Source: Micromonospora echinospora (GTDB taxonomy: Bacteria; Actinomycetota; Actinomycetes; Mycobacteriales; Micromonosporaceae). Taken from it: DNA of 64,000 nucleotides. Position numbers and translations under genes: made by a program. The stretch covers positions 4,118,001 through 4,182,000 of the forward strand of contig NZ_JACHJC010000001.1 in NCBI RefSeq assembly GCF_014203425.1, read 5' to 3'. A model generated the notes under the pieces. The model searched no databases. It was not told the DNA's origin and was given only the letters and a program-made list of their open reading frames with translations. This document shows, piece by piece, positions 12,065 through 19,815 of the stretch (the stretch's first letter is position 1; each line of letters begins with the position of its first letter).

Positions 12065-13069
12065 GTGCCCGTGACCCCCGTCGCTCCGGCGGCGCGCCGG
12101 GAGTTCCGGGAGGCGTTCGAGCGGCTGCGCCGGTACTTCATCGTGGCGCTCCAGGCCGGTCTGGCCGCGGGGCTGGCCTGGTACGTGGCCGCCTCCGTGC
12201 TCAAGAACCCGCAGCCGCTGTTCGCGCCGGCGGCAGCGGTGGGCACCATCGCCGCGGCGATCGGCAACCGGATCCGCCGTACCGCCGAACTGCTGGGCGG
12301 TGTCATCGTCGGTGTCCTGGTCGGCGATCTGATCATCAAGCTGATCGGGGCGGGTCCGGTGCAGACCGGCCTGGTGGTGGCGCTCGCCATCTCGCTCGCG
12401 GTGGTGATCCGGGGCAGCGGCGCCGTGATGGTGCAGGCGGGTAGTACGGCAGTGCTGCTGGGCACCGTCGAGCCGAGCGCGCCGGACCTGGCCGTGCCGC
12501 GTACGGCGAACGCGCTCGTGGGCGGCGGGGTGGCGATGGTGGTGGCGCTGCCGCTGAACCCGGTGCGGGTGGTGCATCGTGCCGCCGGGCCCACGCTGGA
12601 TCTGTTCGCCAGCGAGCTGACGGCGGCGGCGAGCGCGCTCGCCGCCCGGGACGCCGGGGCGGCCGAGGCGGCGCTGACCCGGTTGGAGGCGGCCGAGGTC
12701 GAACGAAAACAGACCACCGAGAGCGTCGGTGCGGCCCGGGAGGTGACGGCGCTGTCGCCGTGGCGGTGGCGACGCCGGGCCCCGCTGCGCCGCTACCAGA
12801 ACGCCGCGGCGCACCTGGAGCTGGCGTACACGAACAGCCGCAACATGGTCCGCCGGGTGGTCGCGCTGCTGGAGGCCGGTGAGCCGGTGCCACGGGCGCT
12901 GCCGGTCGCGGTCGAGAGGTTCGGGCAGTCGCTGCGGCTGCTGCACCGCGACTTCCTGGCCGGCCGCGCGCCGGACATCGCCCGGGTCCGGGCGCGGGAG
13001 GCCGCCGAGCAGGCCGGCCGGGCCCGGGCCGCTGGCCTCGGCTTCTCCGGCACGATCGTGGCGTCATAG
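12065..13069 (+). CDS. FUSC/aromatic-acid-exporter-like membrane protein
   Basis: A 334-residue protein whose first 180 residues form paired membrane helices typical of FUSC-like or ArAE transporters (for example LFAPAAAVGTIAAAIGNRIRRTAELLGGVIVGVLVGDLI). A soluble, Arg/Ala-rich helical C-terminal half follows. It is half the length of full FUSC proteins, as is common for the actinobacterial form, which may work as a dimer. The substrate is unknown. The start is a GTG, with no clear ribosome site. Confidence 0.75.
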   Translation: MPVTPVAPAARREFREAFERLRRYFIVALQAGLAAGLAWYVAASVLKNPQPLFAPAAAVGTIAAAIGNRIRRTAELLGGVIVGVLVGDLIIKLIGAGPVQTGLVVALAISLAVVIRGSGAVMVQAGSTAVLLGTVEPSAPDLAVPRTANALVGGGVAMVVALPLNPVRVVHRAAGPTLDLFASELTAAASALAARDAGAAEAALTRLEAAEVERKQTTESVGAAREVTALSPWRWRRRAPLRRYQNAAAHLELAYTNSRNMVRRVVALLEAGEPVPRALPVAVERFGQSLRLLHRDFLAGRAPDIARVRAREAAEQAGRARAAGLGFSGTIVAS

Positions 13070-13198
13070 CTGTTGATCGTGGTGGGGGAGCTGTTGCAGG
13101 CGTCCGGGATGACGAAGGTCGAGGCGGACCGGATGTCAGGTGTGTGCGAGCATCAAGCGGATTCCCACCCTGGCCCAAACGACCGTTAAGCTTCGGCT

Positions 13199-14308
13199 GT
13201 GGGAATCGACGATCTGTACCCCGCCGGGCGGCTGTCCGACGCCCAGCGCGCCACCGCCGCGGCGGGCCTGGACGCGCTGCTGCTCACCCCGGGTTCGGAC
13301 CTGCGCTACCTGACCGGCTACGACGCCCGCGAGGGGGAGCGGCTGACCTGCCTGGTGCTGCCCGCCGAGGGCGAGCCGACGCTGATCGTGCCGGTGCTGG
13401 AGCGACCCGACGCCGAGGCCGCGCCGGGCGCCGGGTACCGGATCGTCGACCACGCCGACGGCGCCGACCCGTGGCCGCTGGTGCGCGCGGCGCTGCCCGG
13501 CCCGGTCCGCGCGGTGGGGCTGGCCGACCGGATGTGGGCACAGCAGGTCCTCGCGCTGCGCGACGTGCTGCCCGGCGCGGCCCAGCGGCTCGCCTCCGAC
13601 GTGCTGCGCGAGATGCGGATCCGCAAGTCGCCGGCCGAGGTGGCGGCGCTGGCCGAGGCGGGCGCCGCGATCGACGCGGTGCACCTGCGAATGGCCGAGT
13701 GGCTGCGTCCCGGCCGCACCGAGCGGGAGGTCGCCGCCGACCTCGCCGCCGCGATCCGGACCGCCGGACACGCCACCGTCGACTTCGTCATCGTGGCCGC
13801 CGGCCCGAACGGCGCGAGCCCGCACCACGGCGTCTCGGACCGCCCGATCGGCGTCGGCGAGCCCGTGGTGGTCGACATCGGCGGCACCATGCCGTCGGGC
13901 TACCGCTCCGACTGCACACGCACGTACGTGGCCGGTGCCCCGGCGCCCGCCGAGTTCACCGACTACTACGCGGTGCTGCGGGAGGCGCAGCGCGCCGCCG
14001 TGGCCGCCGTCGCGCCGGGCGTGACCGCCGAGGCCATCGACGCGGTCGCCCGCGACGCCATCACCGCCGCCGGTTTCGGCGACGCCTTCCTGCACCGCAC
14101 CGGGCACGGCATCGGCCTCGACGGCCACGAGGAGCCGTACGTGGTGACGGGCAACGCCCGGCCGCTCGAGGCCGGCATGGTTTTCTCGGTCGAACCCGGG
14201 ATCTACCTCGCCGGGCGGCACGGCGCCCGGATCGAGGACATCGTCGTCTGCACAACGGACGGCGGGCAACGGCTCAACACCACCCCCACGGAGCTCATCG
14301 CGCTATGA
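13199..14308 (+). CDS. M24 family metallopeptidase (Xaa-Pro aminopeptidase-like)
   Basis: This 369-residue protein has a creatinase N-terminal domain (to about 130) and a pita-bread catalytic domain with all five metal ligands: D226 (VVDIGG), D238 (DCTRTY), H303 (HRTGHGIG), E332 (SVEPGIY) and E346 (ARIEDIV). It should remove N-terminal residues next to proline, probably in the cytoplasm. The GTG start follows TAAGCT by 6 bases, fitting a leaderless transcript. Its stop overlaps the ATG of the acyl-CoA dehydrogenase (ATGA), so the two are coupled. Confidence 0.92.
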   Translation: MGIDDLYPAGRLSDAQRATAAAGLDALLLTPGSDLRYLTGYDAREGERLTCLVLPAEGEPTLIVPVLERPDAEAAPGAGYRIVDHADGADPWPLVRAALPGPVRAVGLADRMWAQQVLALRDVLPGAAQRLASDVLREMRIRKSPAEVAALAEAGAAIDAVHLRMAEWLRPGRTEREVAADLAAAIRTAGHATVDFVIVAAGPNGASPHHGVSDRPIGVGEPVVVDIGGTMPSGYRSDCTRTYVAGAPAPAEFTDYYAVLREAQRAAVAAVAPGVTAEAIDAVARDAITAAGFGDAFLHRTGHGIGLDGHEEPYVVTGNARPLEAGMVFSVEPGIYLAGRHGARIEDIVVCTTDGGQRLNTTPTELIAL

Positions 14309-15447
14309 ACGTCGACCGGATCCTGCCCACCGACGAGGCCCGCGACCTGCTGGACCTCGCCACCGAACTCGCCGACCGGGAGCTGGCCCCGGCCGCCGCC
14401 GGTTTCGAGGCCCGCGCCGAGTTCCCCCGGGAGGTCCTGCGCACGCTGGGCCGGTCCGGCCTGCTCGGCCTGCCGTACGCCGAGGAGCACGGCGGCGCCG
14501 CCCAGCCGTACGAGGTGTACCTGCAGGTGCTGGAGATCCTCGCCAGCCGGTGGCTCGCAGTGGCCGAGGCGGTCAGCGTGCACACGCTGTCCTGCTATCC
14601 GGTGGCCCAGTTCGGCACCGACGAGCAGCGCAAACTGCTGCCGGACATGATCGGCGGGGAGCTGCTCGGGGCGTACTGTCTCTCCGAGCCGCAGGGTGGT
14701 TCGGACGCGGCGGCCATGACCACGCGGGCGGCGCGCGACGGCGACGCGTACGTCGTGACCGGGACCAAGGCGTGGATCACGCACGCCCAGGTGGCCGACT
14801 TCTACAACATCTTCTGCCGCACCGGCGGTCCCGGCCCGAAGGGCATCTCCTGCCTGCTGGCCGATCGGGCCACGCCGGGCATCCACCCGCAGGCCGCCGA
14901 GCGCACCATGGGCCTGCACTCCTCGCCGATCGCGCAGATCGCGTTCGACGACGCCCGGGTGCCGGCGGAACGGCTGATCGGCGGCGAGGGCACGGGCTTC
15001 ACCATCGCCATGTCGGCGCTGGACTCCGGCCGCCTGGGCATCGCCGCGTGCGCGGTGGGCCTGGCCCAGGGCGCGCTGGACTACGCGGTCGGCTACGCCC
15101 GGGAGCGCCGCCAGTTCGGCCGCGCGATCATCGACTTCCAGGGGCTCGGGTTCAACCTGGCCGACGCCGCCACCCAGATCTCCGCCGCGCGGGCGCTCAC
15201 GCTCGCCGCCGCGCGGCTGCGCGACGCCGGACGCCCGTACTCGATCGAGGCGGCGAAGGCGAAGCTGTTCGCCACCGACGTGGCGATGCGGGTGACCACC
15301 GACGCGGTGCAGGTGCTCGGCGGCGCCGGCTACGTCGCCGACCATCCGGTGGAGCGGTACATGCGCGAGGCGAAGGTGCTGCAGATCGTGGAGGGCACCA
15401 ACCAGATCCAGCGGCTGGTCATCTCGCGCGCGCTGGCCAAGGGCTAG
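14305..15447 (+). CDS. Acyl-CoA dehydrogenase family protein
   Basis: A 380-residue FAD enzyme with the three acyl-CoA dehydrogenase domains. Signatures are YCLSEPQGGSDAAAMTTRA (from about 124), the ARERRQFGRAI segment, and the catalytic base E363 in QIVEGTNQIQR. This matches short- and medium-chain type enzymes, which oxidise acyl-CoA to enoyl-CoA and pass electrons to ETF. Its ATG overlaps the peptidase stop. The lysine-degradation cluster 2-3 kb away makes C4 acyl-CoA intermediates, but a direct link is only possible, not shown. Confidence 0.9.
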   Translation: MNVDRILPTDEARDLLDLATELADRELAPAAAGFEARAEFPREVLRTLGRSGLLGLPYAEEHGGAAQPYEVYLQVLEILASRWLAVAEAVSVHTLSCYPVAQFGTDEQRKLLPDMIGGELLGAYCLSEPQGGSDAAAMTTRAARDGDAYVVTGTKAWITHAQVADFYNIFCRTGGPGPKGISCLLADRATPGIHPQAAERTMGLHSSPIAQIAFDDARVPAERLIGGEGTGFTIAMSALDSGRLGIAACAVGLAQGALDYAVGYARERRQFGRAIIDFQGLGFNLADAATQISAARALTLAAARLRDAGRPYSIEAAKAKLFATDVAMRVTTDAVQVLGGAGYVADHPVERYMREAKVLQIVEGTNQIQRLVISRALAKG

Positions 15448-15456
15448 CCTGTCGCG

Positions 15457-15672
15457 GTGACCTTCCCCCGGATCACCGCCGACCCCGACGTCATGGGGGG
15501 TGCGCCCTGCGTACGGCAGTCGCGCATCCCCGTGGCCACCCTGCTGGCCATGATGGCCGAGGGCATGTCCGTCACCGACATCCTCACCGATCTGCCGTTC
15601 CTGGACGAGGAGGACATGGCGGAGGTGCTGAACTACGCCGCGGACGCGGTGCGCGACCGGACGGCGCGCTGA
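15457..15672 (+). CDS. DUF433 (VapB45-like antitoxin) protein
   Basis: A 71-residue protein that matches DUF433 over its length: RITADPDVMGGAPCVRQSRIPVATLL followed by a helical MAEGMSVTDILTDLPFLDEEDMAEVLNYA. The family has a winged-helix fold and often acts as the antitoxin of a PIN-like DUF5615 toxin. No such toxin gene follows here; the next gene is an Lrp regulator. The GTG start lies 6 bases after TAGCCT, which overlaps the dehydrogenase stop codon, so it probably has a leaderless promoter of its own. Confidence 0.8.
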   Translation: MTFPRITADPDVMGGAPCVRQSRIPVATLLAMMAEGMSVTDILTDLPFLDEEDMAEVLNYAADAVRDRTAR

Positions 15673-15731
15673 GCGTCACCCCGGCGGGCCGGGTACGACG
15701 TGGGAGCGCTTTTCCGGCTAGGGTGCACCGC

Positions 15732-16235
15732 GTGGAGGAGATCGACCGTGCCATCGTCGCCGCGCTGACCGGGGACGGTCGGCTGTCGTACACGGACCTG
15801 GCCGAGCGGGTGGGCCTGTCGGTGTCGGCCGTGCACCAGCGGGTCCGCCGGCTGGAGCAGCGCGGGGTGATCAAGGGGTACGCCGCGCGGGTGTCGTTCG
15901 AGGCGCTGGACCTGCCGCTGACCGCGTTCGTGGCGATCCGGCCGTTCGACCCGTCGCAGCCGGACGACGCGCCGGAGCGGCTGGCGCACCTGCCCGAGAT
16001 CGACTCGTGCTACTCGGTGGCGGGGGAGGACTTCTACCTCCTGCTGGTACGGGTGGCCGGTCCGGCCGATCTGGAGCGGGTGCTGCAGGAGATCCGCACC
16101 TCCGCGAACGTCACCACGCGCACCACTGTGGTGCTGTCGACGCCGTACGAGAACCGGCCGCCGAAGATCAATGGCGAGCTGACCGTTCGGGGGCGTCCCC
16201 GCCCGTCGGCGGAGCCGGCAGGTTCCACCGCCTGA
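15732..16235 (+). CDS. Lrp/AsnC family transcriptional regulator
   Basis: A 167-residue regulator with an N-terminal helix-turn-helix (about 5-50, YTDLAERVGLSVSAVHQRVRRLEQRGVI) and a C-terminal RAM/ligand-binding domain of about 80 residues. A GTG 9 bases upstream is also in frame. The inner GTG is preferred because TAGGGT lies exactly 7 bases before it, a leaderless arrangement. Lrp proteins sense amino acids, and the lysine-degradation cluster begins 1 kb downstream, so control of that cluster is a reasonable guess. Its last 68 bases overlap the convergent phosphatase gene. Confidence 0.88.
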   Translation: MEEIDRAIVAALTGDGRLSYTDLAERVGLSVSAVHQRVRRLEQRGVIKGYAARVSFEALDLPLTAFVAIRPFDPSQPDDAPERLAHLPEIDSCYSVAGEDFYLLLVRVAGPADLERVLQEIRTSANVTTRTTVVLSTPYENRPPKINGELTVRGRPRPSAEPAGSTA

Positions 16236-16779
16236 TCACCCGCCGGCCGTGCTCGTGACCGAGCACGCTGAGCGTGGCGGTGTCCAGGCGCAGCAGCCCG
16301 CCGGCCGAGGGCGGCAGCCCGATCCAGCGCGCCCCGAGCACCCGCAGGCTGTGCCCGTGCCCGACGAGCGCGACGTCGCCCTGCTCCAGCAGCGGCGCGA
16401 CCCGGTCCAGCACGCGGTCCAGGCGGGCGCCGACCTGCTCCGGTGACTCACCGCCGGTGCCGCCGTCGGTCCAGATCGACCAGCCGGGCCGCTCCTGCTG
16501 GATGTCCGCGGTGGTGCGTCCCTCGTACTCGCCGTAGTCCCACTCGGCCAGCTCCGGCTCGATCGCGTCCACGGTGAGCCCGGCCAGGGCGGCGGTGCTG
16601 GTGGCGCGCTGCCGGGGGCTGGACAGCACCCGGGCGAAGCGCCGGCCGGCCAGCAGGGGGCCCAGCGCCCTCGCCTGCCGCTCGCCGTCGGGGGTCAGCT
16701 CCAGGTCGGTGTACGAGGTGTGCTGGTGGGCGGCGCTCCAGGTGGTCTCGCCGTGCCGGATCAGCAGGATCTCGTTCAC
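16168..16779 (-). CDS. Histidine phosphatase family protein (phosphoglycerate mutase-like)
   Basis: A 203-residue protein starting MNEILLIRHGET, with the phosphohistidine motif RHG at residues 8-10. The second catalytic histidine is in ALVGHGHSLRVLGARW. The acid residue segment AEWDYGEYEGRTTADI is typical of the broad-specificity acid phosphatase branch. Substrate unknown. An upstream TTG would add four residues; the GTG start gives the usual family N-terminus. The C-terminal 23 codons overlap the convergent Lrp gene. Confidence 0.88.
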   Translation of the reverse strand: MNEILLIRHGETTWSAAHQHTSYTDLELTPDGERQARALGPLLAGRRFARVLSSPRQRATSTAALAGLTVDAIEPELAEWDYGEYEGRTTADIQQERPGWSIWTDGGTGGESPEQVGARLDRVLDRVAPLLEQGDVALVGHGHSLRVLGARWIGLPPSAGGLLRLDTATLSVLGHEHGRRVIRRWNLPAPPTGGDAPERSARH

Positions 16780-16876
16780 CGGCCCAGTCAACCACGGCGA
16801 AGCCGCGTCGGCCCGGGCACCGAGGCTTCAACCTATTATCCTAGGACGGCTTACGCGATGTGCGTCGGTCAACAAC

Positions 16877-16901
16877 GTTTGACCCGACAGTCACCGGGGA
16901 C
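16877..16901 (+). promoter_or_regulatory. Possible SigB-type stress promoter upstream of csbD
   Basis: GTTT (16877-16880), 15 bases, then GGGGAC (16896-16901) resembles the GTTT-N13-15-GGGTAT pattern of actinobacterial SigB-like factors. It is about 40 bases before the csbD start. CsbD genes are typically in general-stress regulons. The -10 part is a weak match. Confidence 0.3.
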
Positions 16902-16940
16902 GCGACAAGGGCAAGGCGTAGCCGGACGAGGGAGGGCGAC

Positions 16941-17135
16941 ATGAGCTTCACCGACAAGGCGAAGAACAAGGCCCAGGAGATGAGCGGCATGGCCAAGGAG
17001 CGCATCGGCGACGTCACCGACAACGAGCGGTTGCGGGCCGAGGGCGCCTCCGAGCAGAGCACGGCGCGCGCCCGGCAGGCCGGGGAGCACGCCAAGCAGG
17101 CGGGCCGCGACGTCAAGGACGCCTTCAACAAGTGA
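16941..17135 (+). CDS. CsbD family stress-response protein
   Basis: A 64-residue, highly charged, helical protein: MSFTDKAKNKAQEMSGMAKERIGDVTDNERLRAEG then a Lys/Ala/Glu-rich tail. This matches CsbD-like proteins induced by general stress, of unknown molecular role. The ATG has GGGAGG 5 bases upstream. A longer in-frame reading from 16860 lacks that support. A strong hairpin follows its stop codon. Confidence 0.85.
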   Translation: MSFTDKAKNKAQEMSGMAKERIGDVTDNERLRAEGASEQSTARARQAGEHAKQAGRDVKDAFNK

Positions 17136-17143
17136 GTACGCGA

Positions 17144-17178
17144 ACGGCGGGCCACCTCTTGCAGAGGTGGCCCGCCGT
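17144..17178. terminator. 16-bp bidirectional terminator between csbD and kamA
   Basis: ACGGCGGGCCACCTCT (17144-17159) pairs perfectly with 17163-17178 around a TGC loop. It starts 8 bases after the csbD stop and ends 21 bases beyond the convergent kamA stop, so it can terminate both transcripts. Confidence 0.8.
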
Positions 17179-17199
17179 CGTGCGTCCCGGTGGCCGGGG

Positions 17200-18606
17200 T
17201 CAGTCGTCGCGGTGCGCGAGCCACCAGGCCTGGCCGGCCTCGGGCAGCGTGTCGATCGGGTCGTAGTAGGCGTAGCGCTTGTTCAGCGCCTCCAGGTCGG
17301 CCGACTCGATCGAGGTGCGGTAGTTCTTCGTCCAGTAGGAGATGCCGCGCTCACGGTCGTAGTCGGTGAGCATGTGCACCCAGCGCTTGCCGACGAACGG
17401 CACGTCGCAGACGATCCGCGGGGTGGCGTAGCCGGGCAGGTAGCCCATGATGTCGTGCTGGAGCTGCTGGGCGTGCCAGACCGGGACGCGCCAGTGCTCG
17501 GCGTTGGGGATCATGTCGCACATGTAGAAGTAGTACGGCAGGATGCCCGCCTCGCCCTGCAGCGCGAAGCACAGGTCCAGCAGGTCGGCGCTGGTGGCGT
17601 TGACGCCACGCATGAGCACGCCCTGGTTGCGCACGTCGCGTACGCCGACGTCGAGCGCGGTCTGGGCGGCCTTGGCGACCAGCGGGGTCAGCGACTGGGC
17701 GTGGTTGACGTGGGTGTGGATGGCCAGGTTGACGCCGCGGCGGGCGGCGGTGCGGGCGACCCGTTCGAGGCCCTCGACCACGTCGGGCTGGAGCCAGTGC
17801 TGGGGCAGGCCCATGAGCGCCTTGGTGGCGAGCCGGATGTCGCGGATGGTCTCGATCTCCAGCAGGCGCATCAGGTACGACTCGAGGTTGCGCCAGGGCA
17901 CGTTGGCGACGTCGCCGCCGGAGACGACCACGTCGCGTACGCCGGGGTGGGCCTTGAGGTAGGCGATGTGGGCGTCGTAGCGGTCGACGGGCTTGAGGGT
18001 GAGCTTGAGCTTGTCGACGGCGGGGGTGGAGTTGCCGACCAGGTCCATCCGGGTGCAGTGCCCGCAGTACTGCGGGCAGGTGGAGAGCAGTTCGGCGAGG
18101 ACCTTGGTGGGGTAGCGGTGGGTAAGGCCCTCGGCGACCCACATGTCGTGTTCGTGGAGGCTGTCGCGGCTGGCGTACGGGTGCGACGGCCAGTCGGTGC
18201 GGCGGTCGGACGCGACCGGGATCATGTAGCGGCGGATCGGGTCGGCGAGCAGCGCCTCGGTGCTCATCGGCTGATGCGGCACCATGGTGTTGAGCATCTG
18301 CGGCGGCACCAGCATGGACATGGTGGCCAGCGCCTTCTGGTCGGCCTCCAGGTCGGCGTAGAAGGTCTCGTCGACGGTGTCGCCGAGGACGGCGCGCAGT
18401 TGCTTGATGTTCTTGACGCAGTTGACCCGCTGCCACTGGGCGCTTTCCCACTGGTCGCGGGTGACGTGGCGCCAGCCGGGGAAGCGGGTCCAGTCGGGTT
18501 CGACGAGGGGCGCGCGGCGGTATTCGTAGGGCTGGCCGGCGGTCGGGACGGCGGTCGGCGTGGGGCGGGGCGTCGGGATGGTCTCCACCGGTTGGGTCTG
18601 GGTCAC
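17200..18606 (-). CDS. kamA: Lysine 2,3-aminomutase (radical SAM, PLP)
   Basis: A 468-residue KamA-family enzyme that interconverts L-lysine and L-beta-lysine using a 4Fe-4S cluster, SAM and PLP. The cluster cysteines are C177, C181 and C184 in CPQYCGHC, and the PLP lysine is probably in the C-terminal PFVGKRWVHM. A Pro/Thr-rich, non-conserved first 25 residues precede the core. The GTG start has GAGGAGG 6 bases upstream. Related enzymes act on arginine or glutamate, but the divergent lysine 5,6-aminomutase genes make lysine the likely substrate. It shares a 143-base upstream region with kdd. Confidence 0.88.
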   Translation of the reverse strand: MTQTQPVETIPTPRPTPTAVPTAGQPYEYRRAPLVEPDWTRFPGWRHVTRDQWESAQWQRVNCVKNIKQLRAVLGDTVDETFYADLEADQKALATMSMLVPPQMLNTMVPHQPMSTEALLADPIRRYMIPVASDRRTDWPSHPYASRDSLHEHDMWVAEGLTHRYPTKVLAELLSTCPQYCGHCTRMDLVGNSTPAVDKLKLTLKPVDRYDAHIAYLKAHPGVRDVVVSGGDVANVPWRNLESYLMRLLEIETIRDIRLATKALMGLPQHWLQPDVVEGLERVARTAARRGVNLAIHTHVNHAQSLTPLVAKAAQTALDVGVRDVRNQGVLMRGVNATSADLLDLCFALQGEAGILPYYFYMCDMIPNAEHWRVPVWHAQQLQHDIMGYLPGYATPRIVCDVPFVGKRWVHMLTDYDRERGISYWTKNYRTSIESADLEALNKRYAYYDPIDTLPEAGQAWWLAHRDD

Positions 18607-18749
18607 GGCCCCTCCTCGTCAGCGTGCGGGGTGATCAACGGATGCGTAGGCTACTGGAAAATCTGCGGTGAAGAAATTAGTCTGCCGGAAGTTTTCCCGC
18701 GACGCGAGCCCTGACCGGGGGTTCGGGCGGCTGGACATAGGGGGTCGGC

Positions 18750-19811
18750 GTGACGTCACCGGTGGGTCTGCACCGAGTCGTGGAACCGGCGGGGGTGCTC
18801 CCGCAGGCGGCCTGGCGGCTGGACCCGGACCCGCGGATCGCGGCGAACGAGGTACGGATCCGGGTCGAGCGGCTGAACCTGGACGCGGCGAGCTTCCGGC
18901 AGCTGGCGGAGAAGCACGGCGGGAACGGGGACAAGGTCCGCGCCGAGGTGCTGGAGATCGTGTCGACCCGGGGGAAGATGCAGAACCCGGTGACCGGTTC
19001 CGGCGGCATGCTGATCGGCACGGTGGAAGAGGCGGGGCGCCGCTCGCCGCTGGGGCTGCGGGCGGGCGACCGGGTCGCGACGCTCGTGTCGCTGACGCTG
19101 ACGCCCCTGGCGATCACCGACGGGCTGGCCCGCTGGGACGGGCGCAGCGAGCAGGTGCCGTGCGACGGGCACGCGATCCTGTTCGCCCGGTCGATCGCCG
19201 CGGTGCTGCCGCCGGACCTGCACCCGGAGTTGTCCCTCGCCGTGCTGGACGTGTGCGGGGCGCCGGCGTTGACGGCGCGGGTGGTGGCCGAGCAGGTGGC
19301 GCGGCGCTCGCGGGATGGTGATCCGCGTCCGGTGTCGGTGGCGGTGATCGGTGGGGCCGGCAAGAGCGGGTCGTTGTCGCTCGCGGCGGCGCGGCGGGCA
19401 GGCGCCGCCCGTACCGTCGGGGTGGTGCCGGTGGTCGCGGAGCGGGACGCGCTGGCGGCGGCCGGGCTGGCCGACGTGGTGGCGCTCGCCGACGCGCGGG
19501 ATCCGGTGGGGCTGTCGACGGCGGTGACGACGGCGCTGGGTGTGCCGGCGGACGTGACTGTGGTGTGCGTGGACGTGCCGGGGTGTGAGCACGGCGCGGT
19601 CCTGGCCACGGCGGACGGCGGTACGGTGATCTTCTTCTCGATGGCGACGAGCTTCGCGGCGGCGGCGCTGGGCGCGGAGGGCCTGGCGGCGGACGTGACG
19701 ATGCTGGTGGGCAACGGGTACGTGCCGGGGCACGCGGCGCTGGCGCTGGACCTGTTGCGGTCCGAGCCGGGGGTGCGCGGTCTGTTCGAGGCCCGTCTGG
19801 CGGCAGACTGA
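18750..19811 (+). CDS. kdd: L-erythro-3,5-diaminohexanoate dehydrogenase
   Basis: A 353-residue protein resembling medium-chain dehydrogenases, with a Rossmann segment near VAVIGGAGKSGSLSLAAARRAG. The N-terminal RLDPDPRIAANEVRIRVERLNLDAASF and KMQNPVTGSGGMLIGTV are characteristic of Kdd. It oxidatively deaminates 3,5-diaminohexanoate to 5-amino-3-oxohexanoate with NAD(P). It is the first gene of the plus-strand kam operon, with the GTG start behind a GGGGG ribosome site and the next gene 4 bases after its stop. Confidence 0.88.
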   Translation: MTSPVGLHRVVEPAGVLPQAAWRLDPDPRIAANEVRIRVERLNLDAASFRQLAEKHGGNGDKVRAEVLEIVSTRGKMQNPVTGSGGMLIGTVEEAGRRSPLGLRAGDRVATLVSLTLTPLAITDGLARWDGRSEQVPCDGHAILFARSIAAVLPPDLHPELSLAVLDVCGAPALTARVVAEQVARRSRDGDPRPVSVAVIGGAGKSGSLSLAAARRAGAARTVGVVPVVAERDALAAAGLADVVALADARDPVGLSTAVTTALGVPADVTVVCVDVPGCEHGAVLATADGGTVIFFSMATSFAAAALGAEGLAADVTMLVGNGYVPGHAALALDLLRSEPGVRGLFEARLAAD

Positions 19812-19815
19812 GACC

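Noticed and set aside
18654..18697. GGAAAA ... TTTTCC inverted arms between kamA and kdd as an operator
   Set aside because: The arms are only 6 bp, 30 bases apart and in an A/T-rich stretch; chance or an Lrp-type bend site is equally likely.
18607..18749. Cobalamin riboswitch upstream of kdd
   Set aside because: The 143-bp divergent region is too short and lacks the B12-box sequence, although the mutase needs B12.
18750..19811. kdd as a quinone oxidoreductase or zinc alcohol dehydrogenase
   Set aside because: The zinc ligands are missing, and the sequence and operon position fit the diaminohexanoate dehydrogenase.
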